DNA of 15,722 nucleotides from JAQGMO01 sp050954505 (GCA_050954505.1 JBPBPY010000474.1:1-15722); one strand, 5' to 3'. Shown: positions 1 through 7,748, counted from the stretch's first letter. Notes: generated by a model from the sequence alone, not told the origin. Translations and numbers: made by a program.

Positions 1-421
1 CCTTGAGGACCATTTCGGCCACCTGCCTGGGCGTGCCCTGCAGCAGCGACAGCCGCACCTTGGGATATTTTTGCGCAAATGCCTGCACCACGCGCGGCAA
101 GGCATAGCGCGCCTGGGTGTGGGTGGTGGCAATGGTGAAGCTGCCACTGTCCTGGGCGGCGAATTCGCGGCCGATCTGTTTCAGGCTTTCGATTTCCTGC
201 ATGATCATTTCCACCGAGCGCAGCACCGCCCGCCCCGGCTCGGTCAGGCCGCGGATGCGCTTGCCGTGGCGCGTGAAGATATCCACGCCCAGCTCTTCCT
301 CGAGTTCGATGATGGCTTTCGAGACCCCCGGCTGCGAGGTAAACAGCGCCTTGGCGGCATCGGTCAGATTGAAGTTCTGGCGCACCGCCTCGCGAACAAA
401 GCGCAACTGGTGAAGATTCAT
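1..421 (-). CDS. cysB: LysR-type regulator CysB (N-terminal 140 residues, cut by window edge)
   Basis: CysB-family LysR regulators activate sulfur-assimilation genes and sense inducers such as N-acetylserine. Only the N-terminal part is visible; the frame runs open off the left edge. It begins MNLHQLRFVREAVRQNFNL, followed by a winged helix-turn-helix (about residues 18-60, with DAAKALFTSQPGVSKAI) and the linker helix (SVEMIMQEIESLKQIG). The inducer-binding domain starts near residue 93 (SFTIATTHTQARYALP), a wording typical of CysB/Cbl rather than generic LysR proteins. The ATG at 421-419 follows an AGGA ribosome-binding site (plus-strand tcct at 427-430). The gene is divergent from cysI, so it probably controls the sulfur operon. 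Cbl or SsuR-like paralogues cannot be excluded from the N-terminus alone. Confidence 0.9.
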   Translation of the reverse strand, partial: MNLHQLRFVREAVRQNFNLTDAAKALFTSQPGVSKAIIELEEELGVDIFTRHGKRIRGLTEPGRAVLRSVEMIMQEIESLKQIGREFAAQDSGSFTIATTHTQARYALPRVVQAFAQKYPKVRLSLLQGTPRQVAEMVLK

Positions 422-440
422 GAAATTCCTGGTCTGGTAA

Positions 441-476
441 ACCACGCTGTGGTGGAAATGCCCTGCCATGCAGGCA
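441..476 (-). other. Two adjacent short hairpins in the cysB leader
   Basis: ACCAC-GCT-GTGGT (441-453) is a perfect 5-bp stem with a 3-nt loop. Next to it, TGCCCTGC-CAT-GCAGGCA (459-476) forms a 7-bp stem with one bulged C. Both would lie in the cysB transcript leader, 20-55 nt before its start codon, if transcription starts in the AT-rich spacer. They could affect mRNA stability or translation, or be chance; nothing else supports a function. Confidence 0.3.
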
Positions 477-479
477 ATG

Positions 480-527
480 GCTTATATGCGCTATTCAAAT
501 GCCTATATATCAAATAAGCATATAAGC
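480..527. promoter_or_regulatory. 10-bp perfect inverted repeat in cysB-cysI spacer (candidate CysB operator)
   Basis: GCTTATATGC (480-489) and GCATATAAGC (518-527) are exact reverse complements separated by 28 nt in an AT-rich island. The centre lies about 77 nt upstream of the predicted cysI transcription start, an activator-like position. LysR regulators commonly bind AT-rich dyads in divergent spacers, and the adjacent gene is cysB. The symmetry is seen directly; assignment to CysB is inference. Confidence 0.5.
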
Positions 528-545
528 AAATGAATACATTGTAGT

Positions 546-574
546 TTGGAATAAAGGCTTTGGTCGCGTACGAT
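546..574 (+). promoter_or_regulatory. Putative sigma70 promoter of the cysI operon
   Basis: A -35 element TTGGAA (546-551) and a -10 element TACGAT (569-574) are separated by exactly 17 nt. Each matches consensus at 4 of 6 positions, as expected for an activator-dependent promoter. The predicted start near 581 gives a leader of about 90 nt before cysI. The candidate operator ends 18 nt before the -35 box. Confidence 0.45.
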
Positions 575-670
575 CCATGCTTGCCGAAATATCAGGCCGG
601 CCCGGTCGCACCCCATATAAAAAATGGCAATACAATACGGGCAGTCCCCCAGGAAAACAAGGAATCAACG

Positions 671-2365
671 ATGTATCGTTATGACCAATATGACGTTCAA
701 ATCGTCAAGGAACGGATTGCACAATACCGCGACCAGGTGCGCCGCCGTCTGAGCGACGAATTGCTGGAGGAAGAATTCCGCCCGCTGCGCCTGCAGAACG
801 GCCTCTACCTGCAGCGCCATGCCTACATGCTGCGCATTGCGGTGCCGTATGGCCTGCTGTCGTCGGCGCAGATGCGCATGTTCGCCCACATTGCCCGTAC
901 CTACGACCGCGGCTACGGCCACTTCACCACGCGCCAGAACATCCAGTTCAACTGGATCGAGCTGGAGCAGACCCCGGACATCCTGGAACACCTGGCCTCG
1001 GTCGAGATGCATGCCATCCAGACCTCGGGCAACTGCATCCGCAACATCACTTCCGACGAATACTGTGGCGTGGCCGCCGATGAAATCATCGATCCGCGCC
1101 CGTATGCGGAAATCATGCGCGAGTGGAGCACCTTCCATCCGGAGTTTGCCTGGCTGCCGCGCAAGTTCAAGATCGCCTTCAACGGCGCCGTCGAAGACCG
1201 TGCCGCCACTGCCGTGCATGACATCGGCCTGACGGTGGTCTACAACGACGCCGGCGAGATCGGCTTTCGCGTCATGGTCGGCGGCGGCATGGGCCGCACG
1301 CCGATCCTGGGCAGCGTGATCCGCGACTTCCTGCCATGGCAGCACATGCTGACGTACACCGAAGCCATCATGCGTGTCTACAACCAGTACGGCCGGCGCG
1401 ACAACATCTACAAGGCGCGCATCAAGATTCTGGTCAAGGCCATCGGCGCGGAAGAATTCGCGCGCCAGGTCGAAGCCGAATGGGCCGACCTGAAGGACAG
1501 CCCCAGCACCCTGACGCAGGAAGAGTTCGACCGCGTGGCCGCCTACTTCGTGCCGCCTGTGTACAAGAGCGAGCCCGACGCCAACGCTGCTGTTGCCGCC
1601 CAACGCGAAGGCAACAAGGCCTTCGACAGCTGGATGAAGCGCAACGTCAAGCCGCACAAGGATGCCAGCCACGCCATCGTCCTGTTGTCGCTGAAGAAGA
1701 CCGGCACGCCGCCGGGCGACGCCACGGCGGCGCACTTGGACCTGGTGGCTGATCTGGCCGAGCGCTACAGCTTTGGTGAAATCCGCGTCACCCACGAACA
1801 GAATCTGGTGCTGGCCGACGTCAGGAAAAGCGCCTTGTTCGAACTCTGGCAGCAAGCCAAGGCCAATGGCCTGGCGACGCCGAACATCGGCCTGCTGACC
1901 GACATCATCTGCTGCCCCGGCGGCGACTTCTGTTCGCTGGCCAATGCCAAGTCGATTCCGATTGCCGAAGCGATTGCCGAGAAATTCGACAACCTCGACT
2001 TCCAGCACGACATCGGTGAAATCGAACTCAACATCTCGGGCTGCATCAATGCCTGCGGCCACCATCATGTCGGCAACATCGGCGTGCTGGGCGTCGACAA
2101 GGATGGCGCCGAGTGGTACCAGGTATCGATAGGCGGTGCGCAGGGCAACAACAGTTCGATCGGCAAGATCATCGGCCCATCGTTCTCCGCCCACCAGATG
2201 CCAACCGTCATCGAACGCCTGCTGGAAGTCTACGTGCGCACTCGCACCGAAGATGAACGCTTCATCGATACCGCGCGCCGCGTTGGCGTGGCGCCATTCA
2301 AGGAACATGTGTATGCCACGCCGATCAAGGCAGTGCGCAACGCAGGAGAGGATGCTTATGCCTGA
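671..2365 (+). CDS. cysI: Sulfite reductase hemoprotein (beta subunit)
   Basis: Reduces sulfite to sulfide with six electrons, using siroheme bridged to a [4Fe-4S] cluster; cytoplasmic. The protein has 564 residues, close to the usual size of about 570. The siroheme-contact motif TTRQNIQFNW is present (R88), as is TSGNCIRNIT. The cluster ligands are seen as C415-PGGDF-C421 and C458-INA-C462, the canonical CX5C...CX3C pair. The ATG at 671 is chosen because AAGGA sits 8 nt upstream and the family begins here; an ATG-less extension back to 560 shares no family sequence. The stop overlaps the next gene by 8 nt. No flavoprotein subunit (cysJ) is in the window, so the electron donor is unknown. A ferredoxin-type nitrite/sulfite reductase is the alternative, but the sulfate-gene context favours sulfite. 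Confidence 0.95.
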   Translation: MYRYDQYDVQIVKERIAQYRDQVRRRLSDELLEEEFRPLRLQNGLYLQRHAYMLRIAVPYGLLSSAQMRMFAHIARTYDRGYGHFTTRQNIQFNWIELEQTPDILEHLASVEMHAIQTSGNCIRNITSDEYCGVAADEIIDPRPYAEIMREWSTFHPEFAWLPRKFKIAFNGAVEDRAATAVHDIGLTVVYNDAGEIGFRVMVGGGMGRTPILGSVIRDFLPWQHMLTYTEAIMRVYNQYGRRDNIYKARIKILVKAIGAEEFARQVEAEWADLKDSPSTLTQEEFDRVAAYFVPPVYKSEPDANAAVAAQREGNKAFDSWMKRNVKPHKDASHAIVLLSLKKTGTPPGDATAAHLDLVADLAERYSFGEIRVTHEQNLVLADVRKSALFELWQQAKANGLATPNIGLLTDIICCPGGDFCSLANAKSIPIAEAIAEKFDNLDFQHDIGEIELNISGCINACGHHHVGNIGVLGVDKDGAEWYQVSIGGAQGNNSSIGKIIGPSFSAHQMPTVIERLLEVYVRTRTEDERFIDTARRVGVAPFKEHVYATPIKAVRNAGEDAYA

Positions 2366-2894
2366 ATTGATCAAGGACCGCGCCGTGGTCCAGGACGACT
2401 GGCAAGTCGTGCGCCTGGCCGAAGGCCAGACGCCTGAAACCGTCATCGTGCCCGAGGGCCGCGCCATCGTGCCGCTGGCCGTCTGGCTGGCACAAAACGA
2501 AACACTGAAGACCCGCGCTGAAATCGGCCTGTGGCTGGCCAGCGACCAGCGCGCCGAGGAAATCAAGGACATCCTGCCGGCGTTTGCCGTCGTCGCCGTC
2601 GACTTTCCGAAGTTCAGCGATGGCCGAGGCTATTCGATTGCCTACAACCTGCGCAGCCGGCTCGGTTATCAAGGGGAATTGCGCGCCATCGGCGACGTCT
2701 TGCGCGACCAGCTGTTCTACATGCAGCGCGTGGGCTTCAATGCCTTTGCCACCCGGCCCGACCGCGATATTCATGAAGCGCTCAAGGGTTTGACCGATTT
2801 CTCGGAGAGCTACCAGACTTCATGGGACCAGAAGACGCCGCTGTTTCGCCGTGTCCAGCGCAGCGCCAATCCACAGCCGAAAGTGGAGGCTTGA
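2358..2894 (+). CDS. DUF934 family protein of the sulfite reductase operon
   Basis: A 178-residue protein of the DUF934 family (COG3749), repeatedly found next to cysI in proteobacteria; its biochemical role is not established. Visible landmarks are PLAVWLAQN, a central VVAVDFPKFSDGRGYSIAYN segment and LRAIGDVLRDQLFYMQRVGF, all recognisable family signatures. It has no cysteine, signal peptide or membrane segment, so it is soluble and cannot carry a cysteine-ligated iron-sulfur centre. The ATG at 2358 is preferred over the ATG at 2352 because AGGAG (2344-2348) stands 9 nt before it. It overlaps cysI by 8 nt and touches cysH through TGATG, so it is translationally coupled on both sides. This suggests a partner or assembly role for CysI or CysH. 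Confidence 0.88.
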   Translation: MPELIKDRAVVQDDWQVVRLAEGQTPETVIVPEGRAIVPLAVWLAQNETLKTRAEIGLWLASDQRAEEIKDILPAFAVVAVDFPKFSDGRGYSIAYNLRSRLGYQGELRAIGDVLRDQLFYMQRVGFNAFATRPDRDIHEALKGLTDFSESYQTSWDQKTPLFRRVQRSANPQPKVEA

Positions 2895-3934
2895 TGGGGG
2901 CCAGTGAATTCAGCGCCAATACCGATAACGGCTATGGCAACCTGGTCAATGCCGACAGCAGCCTGAACGTCGCCGCCGCACTGGGCGCGCCATACGAAAC
3001 CCTGGTCGAACAGACCAAGGCGACGTTGGGACGCATTGCGGCCGACTTTTCGCCGGCCGTGTTTGCCTCCAGCCTGGCGGCCGAAGACATGGTGCTGACC
3101 GACCTGATCCTGCGTTCCAGCCTGCCGATTCGCATCTTCACGTTGGAGACCGGGCGCCTGCACAAGGAAACGCTGGGCGTGATGCAGCAGATCCACGAGC
3201 GCTACGGTTATGGCATCGAGATGTTCCGCCCGGACCCTGCTGCCGTGGACCAGTATGTGCGTGAGCATGGCTTGAATGCGTTCTACGACAGTGTGGAACT
3301 GCGCAAGCAATGCTGCCGCATCCGCAAGGTCGATCCGCTCAACCGTGCGTTGAAAGGCAATGTGGCCTGGGTCACCGGCCAGCGCCGCGCGCAATCGACC
3401 ACCCGGCTGGGGCTGGACGTGCAGGAGCAGGACAGCGCCCATGGCATGACCAAGTTCAATCCGCTGGCTGACTGGTCCGAAGAGGATGTCTGGCACTATA
3501 TCCGCAGCAATAATGTGCCCTACAACCCGCTGCACGACCGCGGGTATCCATCGATAGGCTGCGAGCCATGCACCCGCGCGATCCAGCCGGGCGAGGATGT
3601 CCGTGCCGGACGCTGGTGGTGGGAAAATGCGGACTCGAAGGAATGCGGCTTGCATGTGGTCGATGGCAAGCTGGTGCGTTTGGCCAAGGCTGCGCCTGAT
3701 CCCGTGGTCGACGCCATGCCTGGATTGCGCGGCGCCCCGGTTGGCGCACAGGCCAGCGTGAACTCCACCGATGTTGCTGCTGCCTCGAGTGAGAAAAATG
3801 CAGGTCATTCATCGCGTGCGACGATTGCAATGAACGTGACGAACGAGACCGCCGAAGCCAACGCGCCCGCTGAAACGCGCACCGGGCAAAGCGGCAGCGG
3901 CCTGCCGGCCTCAACCGATACAGCAAGATCCTGA
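2894..3934 (+). CDS. cysH: Adenylyl-sulfate (APS) reductase with C-terminal tail
   Basis: Reduces activated sulfate to sulfite with thioredoxin as donor. The cluster motif CC (residues 140-141) plus C223-EP-C226 marks the [4Fe-4S] APS reductase type rather than the cluster-free PAPS reductase. This fits the absence of an APS kinase (cysC) here. The catalytic cysteine is C251 in KECGLH. The ATG at 2894 overlaps the DUF934 stop by 1 nt and has GGAGG 4 nt upstream. The total of 346 residues is long for the family (about 240-270). Residues from about 262 form an Ala/Ser/Thr-rich, low-complexity tail with no recognisable fold (for example AAASSEKNAGHSSRA). The tail is continuous in frame with a normal stop 19 nt before cysD. 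Its function is unknown. Confidence 0.93.
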   Translation: MGASEFSANTDNGYGNLVNADSSLNVAAALGAPYETLVEQTKATLGRIAADFSPAVFASSLAAEDMVLTDLILRSSLPIRIFTLETGRLHKETLGVMQQIHERYGYGIEMFRPDPAAVDQYVREHGLNAFYDSVELRKQCCRIRKVDPLNRALKGNVAWVTGQRRAQSTTRLGLDVQEQDSAHGMTKFNPLADWSEEDVWHYIRSNNVPYNPLHDRGYPSIGCEPCTRAIQPGEDVRAGRWWWENADSKECGLHVVDGKLVRLAKAAPDPVVDAMPGLRGAPVGAQASVNSTDVAAASSEKNAGHSSRATIAMNVTNETAEANAPAETRTGQSGSGLPASTDTARS

Positions 3935-3953
3935 AAACGGTCGAAAGACAAAC

Positions 3954-4889
3954 ATGAATACAGTTGCAGAACAACCCTTTCTGGCTTCAGCCAGCAACAG
4001 CCATCTGGACTGGCTGGAATCGGAAGCCATTCACATCATGCGTGAAGTGGCGGCCGAATGCAGCAACCCTGCCCTGCTGTTTTCCGGCGGCAAGGACTCG
4101 GTCGTCATGCTGCGCCTGGCGGAAAAAGCCTTTCGTCCCGGCGCCTTTCCCTTTCCGCTGGTGCACATCGACACCGGCCACAACTTCAGCGAAGTCATCA
4201 CCTTCCGCGACAAGCGTGTGGCCGAACTGGGCGAGCGCCTGATCGTCGGCTCCGTGGAAGACTCAATACAGCGCGGCACCGTGCGCCTGCGCAATCCCTT
4301 GACCGATTCGCGCAACGCGGCGCAAGCCGTCACGCTGCTGGAGACGATTGCCGAACACAAGTTCGATGCCTGCATCGGTGGCGCGCGCCGCGATGAAGAA
4401 AAAGCCCGCGCCAAGGAACGCATCTTTTCATTTCGCGATGAATTCGGCCAGTGGAATCCGAAAGCCCAGCGTCCCGAACTCTGGGACCTGTACAACACCC
4501 GCGTGCACGCCGGTGAAAACATGCGCGTGTTCCCGATTTCGAACTGGACCGAACTCGACGTCTGGCTCTATATTGCGCGCGAAAAGCTGGAACTGCCGCC
4601 GATCTATTTCGCCCACGAGCGCGAAGTCATCGAGCGCAATGGCTTGCTGGTGCCATTGACGCCGCTTACGCCCCCGTTGGCCGGTGAAACAGTCGAGACC
4701 CGCCTGGTGCGTTTTCGCACCGTTGGCGACATTTCCTGCACCTGCCCGGTGGCGTCGGATGCCGCGACTGTGGAAGCCATCATCGCCGAGACGGCAGTGA
4801 CGCAAATCACCGAACGTGGCGCCACGCGCATGGATGACCAGACTTCCGAAGCATCGATGGAAAAACGCAAGAAAGAAGGATATTTCTGA
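3954..4889 (+). CDS. cysD: Sulfate adenylyltransferase subunit 2 (ATP sulfurylase, catalytic)
   Basis: With CysN it forms APS from ATP and sulfate, the first step of sulfate activation. The 311-residue protein has the PP-loop SGGKDS (residues 44-49), the family segments VHIDTGHNF and GGARRDEEK, and the characteristic end KRKKEGYF. The ATG at 3954 has a weak GAAAGA site 5 nt upstream and lies 19 nt after cysH, the only real gap within the operon. The stop overlaps the cysN start by 1 nt (TGATG), which suits a stoichiometric CysDN complex. Confidence 0.97.
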   Translation: MNTVAEQPFLASASNSHLDWLESEAIHIMREVAAECSNPALLFSGGKDSVVMLRLAEKAFRPGAFPFPLVHIDTGHNFSEVITFRDKRVAELGERLIVGSVEDSIQRGTVRLRNPLTDSRNAAQAVTLLETIAEHKFDACIGGARRDEEKARAKERIFSFRDEFGQWNPKAQRPELWDLYNTRVHAGENMRVFPISNWTELDVWLYIAREKLELPPIYFAHEREVIERNGLLVPLTPLTPPLAGETVETRLVRFRTVGDISCTCPVASDAATVEAIIAETAVTQITERGATRMDDQTSEASMEKRKKEGYF

Positions 4890-6214
4890 TGAACGCCGTG
4901 GCCCAAACCACCCATGAATCCCCCAGCGGCCTGGGCGCCGAACGCGGCATGCTGCGCTTCATCACGGCCGGTTCGGTTGACGATGGCAAGAGCACGCTGA
5001 TCGGCCGCTTGCTGTTCGACAGCAAGGGCATTTTCGCCGACCAGCTCGACGCCATGTCGCGCGCCAAGCACAAGCGCACGGTTGGCGACAGCATCGACCT
5101 GTCGCTGCTGACCGACGGCCTGGAAGCCGAACGCGAGCAAGGCATTACCATCGATGTGGCCTACCGCTACTTTGCCACGCCAAAGCGCAAGTTCATCATT
5201 GCCGACACGCCCGGCCATGAGCAGTACACCCGCAACATGGTGACCGGCGCCTCGACTGCCGACGCCGTCATCATTCTGATCGATGTCTCCAAGGTCAAGC
5301 TGCATGACGATGGCCGTGTCGACCTGCTGATCCAGACCAAGCGCCATTCGACCATTGCCCATTTGCTGCAGATCGAGCATGTGATCGTTGCCGTCAACAA
5401 GATGGACCTTGTCGGGTTCGACCAGGCCGTGTATGAACGCATCGTTGCTGCCTACCGCGACTTCGCCGGCTCCCTGGGCTTGAAGGATATCCACCCGATT
5501 CCGCTGTCGGCACTCTCGGGTGACAACGTCGTCGAGGCCGGCACGCGCCTGCCATGGTACCAGGGACCAACGCTGATCGATTTGCTCGAGTCGCTGTCGG
5601 TGTATGACGATTGCCATGACGAGCCGTTCCGCTTTCCAGTCCAACTGGTGGCGCGCCACGCCGGCCATGAGGCCAAGGACTTCCGCGGCTACATGGGCCG
5701 CATCGAGGGCGGCCAGGTCAGCAAGGGTGACAAGCTGGTGGTGCAACCGGGCGGCCAGAGCGCCACCGTCAAGGACATCCTGACCTATGACGGTTCGCTG
5801 GAACGGGCGGTGGTTGGCCAGTCGGTCACGCTGCTGCTCGATGAATACCTCGACATTTCGCGCGGCGACATGCTGGCCGGCGCCGATCGCCCCGCAACCG
5901 TCCTGAAGACGGTAACGGCCGATGTCTGCTGGCTGTCCGAAGAGCCGCTCGACCTGCGCCGCAAGTACTGGCTCAAGCACACCACGCGCCAGGTCGCCGC
6001 GCGCGTGACCGGCATCAGCTCGCTGCTCGATATCAACACGCAGGAACAGCGTCCTTCCGAGACGCTGACCCTGAACGGCATTGCGCGTATCACGCTCAAT
6101 GTCCAGCAGCCATTGGCAGCGGATGCCTACGACACCATGCGCTCGACGGGCAGCTTCATTCTCATCGATGAAGTCACGCACCAGACGGTGGCGGCCGGGA
6201 TGATTCGGCTGTAG
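4889..6214 (+). CDS. cysN: Sulfate adenylyltransferase subunit 1 (GTPase)
   Basis: A translation-factor-like GTPase whose GTP hydrolysis drives APS synthesis by CysD. The GTPase motifs are G28-SVDDGKST (G1), DTPGH at residues 106-110 (G3) and NKMD at 170-173 (G4), followed by beta-barrel domains homologous to EF-Tu domains II and III. The 441-residue length is that of a stand-alone CysN; there is no fused C-terminal APS kinase (CysC), in agreement with the APS-type CysH. AAGGA sits 8 nt before the ATG. It is the last gene of the continuous sulfur operon; the next gene starts 385 nt later and has different base composition. Confidence 0.97.
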   Translation: MNAVAQTTHESPSGLGAERGMLRFITAGSVDDGKSTLIGRLLFDSKGIFADQLDAMSRAKHKRTVGDSIDLSLLTDGLEAEREQGITIDVAYRYFATPKRKFIIADTPGHEQYTRNMVTGASTADAVIILIDVSKVKLHDDGRVDLLIQTKRHSTIAHLLQIEHVIVAVNKMDLVGFDQAVYERIVAAYRDFAGSLGLKDIHPIPLSALSGDNVVEAGTRLPWYQGPTLIDLLESLSVYDDCHDEPFRFPVQLVARHAGHEAKDFRGYMGRIEGGQVSKGDKLVVQPGGQSATVKDILTYDGSLERAVVGQSVTLLLDEYLDISRGDMLAGADRPATVLKTVTADVCWLSEEPLDLRRKYWLKHTTRQVAARVTGISSLLDINTQEQRPSETLTLNGIARITLNVQQPLAADAYDTMRSTGSFILIDEVTHQTVAAGMIRL

Positions 6215-6224
6215 CTGTGCTGAC

Positions 6225-6262
6225 ACCCATGGTCGGATCCGGCTCAGGAAACGATCATGGGT
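6225..6262 (+). terminator. Weak dyad downstream of cysN
   Basis: ACCCATGGTC (6225-6234) and GATCATGGGT (6253-6262) pair over 10 positions with one G-T wobble around an 18-nt loop, starting 11 nt after the cysN stop. No T-run follows, so intrinsic termination is doubtful; it may instead protect the 3' end of the operon transcript. Confidence 0.3.
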
Positions 6263-6403
6263 AAATGAACGGGTGCGGCGCACTCCTGCGAAATGACTGG
6301 CCTCATGGCGGACTCGTTGACGAACGCCGTTCGATTCCAGTCAGTGTATAACACTTGCCTCAATGATAAAAATCCGCTGATCTGAAATTCCAGCATGAAT
6401 CAA

Positions 6404-6419
6404 GCCCACCGAAGTGGGC
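6404..6419. other. Perfect 6-bp hairpin with CGAA loop
   Basis: GCCCAC (6404-6409) and GTGGGC (6414-6419) enclose a CGAA tetraloop. No T-tract follows, so it is not a clear terminator. It merges with the neighbouring 14-nt tandem repeat, whose units share the GCCCNC core. Confidence 0.4.
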
Positions 6420-6440
6420 CCGCTAAAGTGAGCCCGCCAA
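6413..6440. repeat. 14-nt tandem repeat, two copies plus a partial third
   Basis: AGTGGGCCCGCTAA (6413-6426) is followed directly by AGTGAGCCCGCCAA (6427-6440), 12 of 14 bases identical. A degenerate partial copy (AGCCCACCGA, 6403-6412) precedes them. Origin and function are unknown. Confidence 0.5.
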
Positions 6441-6599
6441 AGATTCGAAATCATTTTCCAATGCCAAGCGTCCGTCAATACCATTTGCAATCGTTGGCTC
6501 CAGACGCTTCGGCCAACTTCAAATAATCTACAATTACCGTTGTACTGCCGTCATTCAGACAGCTCGCCTTCGACTTCATTTTGAAAGTTCAGGAAACCC

Positions 6600-7748
6600 A
6601 TGGTAATTACCAGGATTAAATTGAAGAATTGGCGAAATTTTCGGTCAATCGACATCCCGCTGCGTGAAGTAACGTATTTGCTGGGGCCGAATGCGTCCGG
6701 CAAATCCAATGTTTTCGACGCAATCCGCTTTTTACGTGATGTCAGCAAACCAAAAGGCGGCGGTTTGCAGACCGCAGTTTCCGAGGGAGGCGGCATCACC
6801 AAAGTGCGATGTCTGAACGCCCGACGTGACCCCGAAGTCAAGATTGAAATCGAGCTGGCGGCGTCCGGTGATGCACAAATGGAATGGCGTTATGTTCTCG
6901 GATTCAAACCGGAGGGCAAAGGCGCGCAGCGGATCTTGATTTCTGATGAACAAGTCTGGAAGGGTACAGAGCTGATTTTCTCCAGGCCGGATAAAAACGA
7001 TCGCGCCGACCAGGTACTGTTAACCCAGACCAAATTGGAACAGATTGCATCGAATGCGAAATTCAGGGAAGTTTCCGAGTTTCTCGGATCGATCACTTAC
7101 TTGCATCTGGTGCCACAGCTATTGAAGTACGCGGAAAAAATCGGCGGTCATCGACTGGAAGATGATCCATTTGGCCAGGGGTTCATGGAACGGATCGCAA
7201 AGACGACAGAAAAAACCCGCACAGCCCGGCTATCAAAAATCAGCAAAGCGCTCAAGCTCGCAGTGCCGCAATTCGAAGACCTCCGTTTCATCAAGGATGC
7301 GTTGGGGCATCCACATCTGGAGGCACTCTACGCACACCATCGGCCCAACGCTGGTTGGCAATCGGAAGAACATTTTTCCGATGGCACGTTGCGTCTGCTG
7401 GGTTTGCTATGGGCGCTACTGGACGGTTCTTCTTTGCTCTTGCTGGAGGAACCCGAAATTTCGCTCAACGATGCAATCGTCAAGGAAATACCACTTATCT
7501 TGCACCGTATGCAACGCGACAAGAAAATCAAACGACAGATTATTCTCAGCACACATAGTGAAGCGCTCCTGAGCAATCCAGGAATCGATGGGCGCAGTGT
7601 CATTGTGCTGGAAGCCGGGTCGCAAGGTAGCGTCGCCAGATCACTTGCGCAGGATGAGGAAGACGCCATCAACGCAGGGCTTTCAGTTGCGGAAGTGGTG
7701 CTTCCGAAAACCAGACCTGCTCTGGTCGGGCAATTGGGGCTATGGTAA
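6600..7748 (+). CDS. AAA/ABC-type ATPase, RecF/OLD-like (candidate defence ATPase)
   Basis: A 382-residue soluble ATPase of the AAA15/AAA21 group related to RecF, OLD and SMC heads. It starts with the typical KLKNWRNF strand. Walker A is G29-PNASGKS, the signature-like SDGTLR is at residues 260-265, Walker B is LLLLEEPEIS with E283/E284, the D-loop is SLND and the H-switch is STHSE (317-321). There is no coiled coil long enough for an SMC protein and no fused TOPRIM domain. AGGA (6591-6594) stands 5 nt before the ATG. The stop overlaps the next gene (TAATG). Ribosome-binding site and domains are complete, so the gene looks intact. Base composition is lower in GC than the cys genes. By analogy to OLD, PARIS and similar modules it probably senses or scaffolds, with the downstream protein as effector; that is inference. 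Confidence 0.88.
   Translation: MVITRIKLKNWRNFRSIDIPLREVTYLLGPNASGKSNVFDAIRFLRDVSKPKGGGLQTAVSEGGGITKVRCLNARRDPEVKIEIELAASGDAQMEWRYVLGFKPEGKGAQRILISDEQVWKGTELIFSRPDKNDRADQVLLTQTKLEQIASNAKFREVSEFLGSITYLHLVPQLLKYAEKIGGHRLEDDPFGQGFMERIAKTTEKTRTARLSKISKALKLAVPQFEDLRFIKDALGHPHLEALYAHHRPNAGWQSEEHFSDGTLRLLGLLWALLDGSSLLLLEEPEISLNDAIVKEIPLILHRMQRDKKIKRQIILSTHSEALLSNPGIDGRSVIVLEAGSQGSVARSLAQDEEDAINAGLSVAEVVLPKTRPALVGQLGLW

Larger units (their letters stand above)
6215..6599. other. 385-nt intergenic spacer rich in small inverted repeats
   Basis: No convincing gene. It contains an imperfect 10-bp dyad (6225-6262), two perfect 5-bp stems with 3-nt loops (CGAAC-GCC-GTTCG at 6321-6333; AGTGT-ATA-ACACT at 6343-6355), a GCCCAC-CGAA-GTGGGC hairpin (6404-6419) and a 14-nt tandem repeat (6413-6440). 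GC content falls toward the right end. A TACAAT hexamer (6529-6534) could be the -10 of the ATPase gene, but no matching -35 is seen. AGGA at 6591-6594 is the ribosome-binding site of the ATPase gene. Confidence 0.7.

Noticed and set aside
560..670. Upstream extension of cysI
   Set aside because: It would begin inside the predicted promoter, shares no family sequence, and the ATG at 671 has a proper ribosome-binding site.
665..2572. Long antisense open frame (635 codons) over cysI
   Set aside because: It mirrors cysI on the opposite strand, has no recognisable domain and reflects high-GC third positions of the true gene.
4604..6283. Long antisense open frame (559 codons) over cysD and cysN
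   Set aside because: Compositional shadow of two genes with clear family motifs; no motif of its own.
6319..6345. GTTCGATTCC resembling the T-loop of a tRNA (possible integration scar)
   Set aside because: The flanking bases do not form a T-stem, and no acceptor stem, anticodon arm or CCA end is found nearby.
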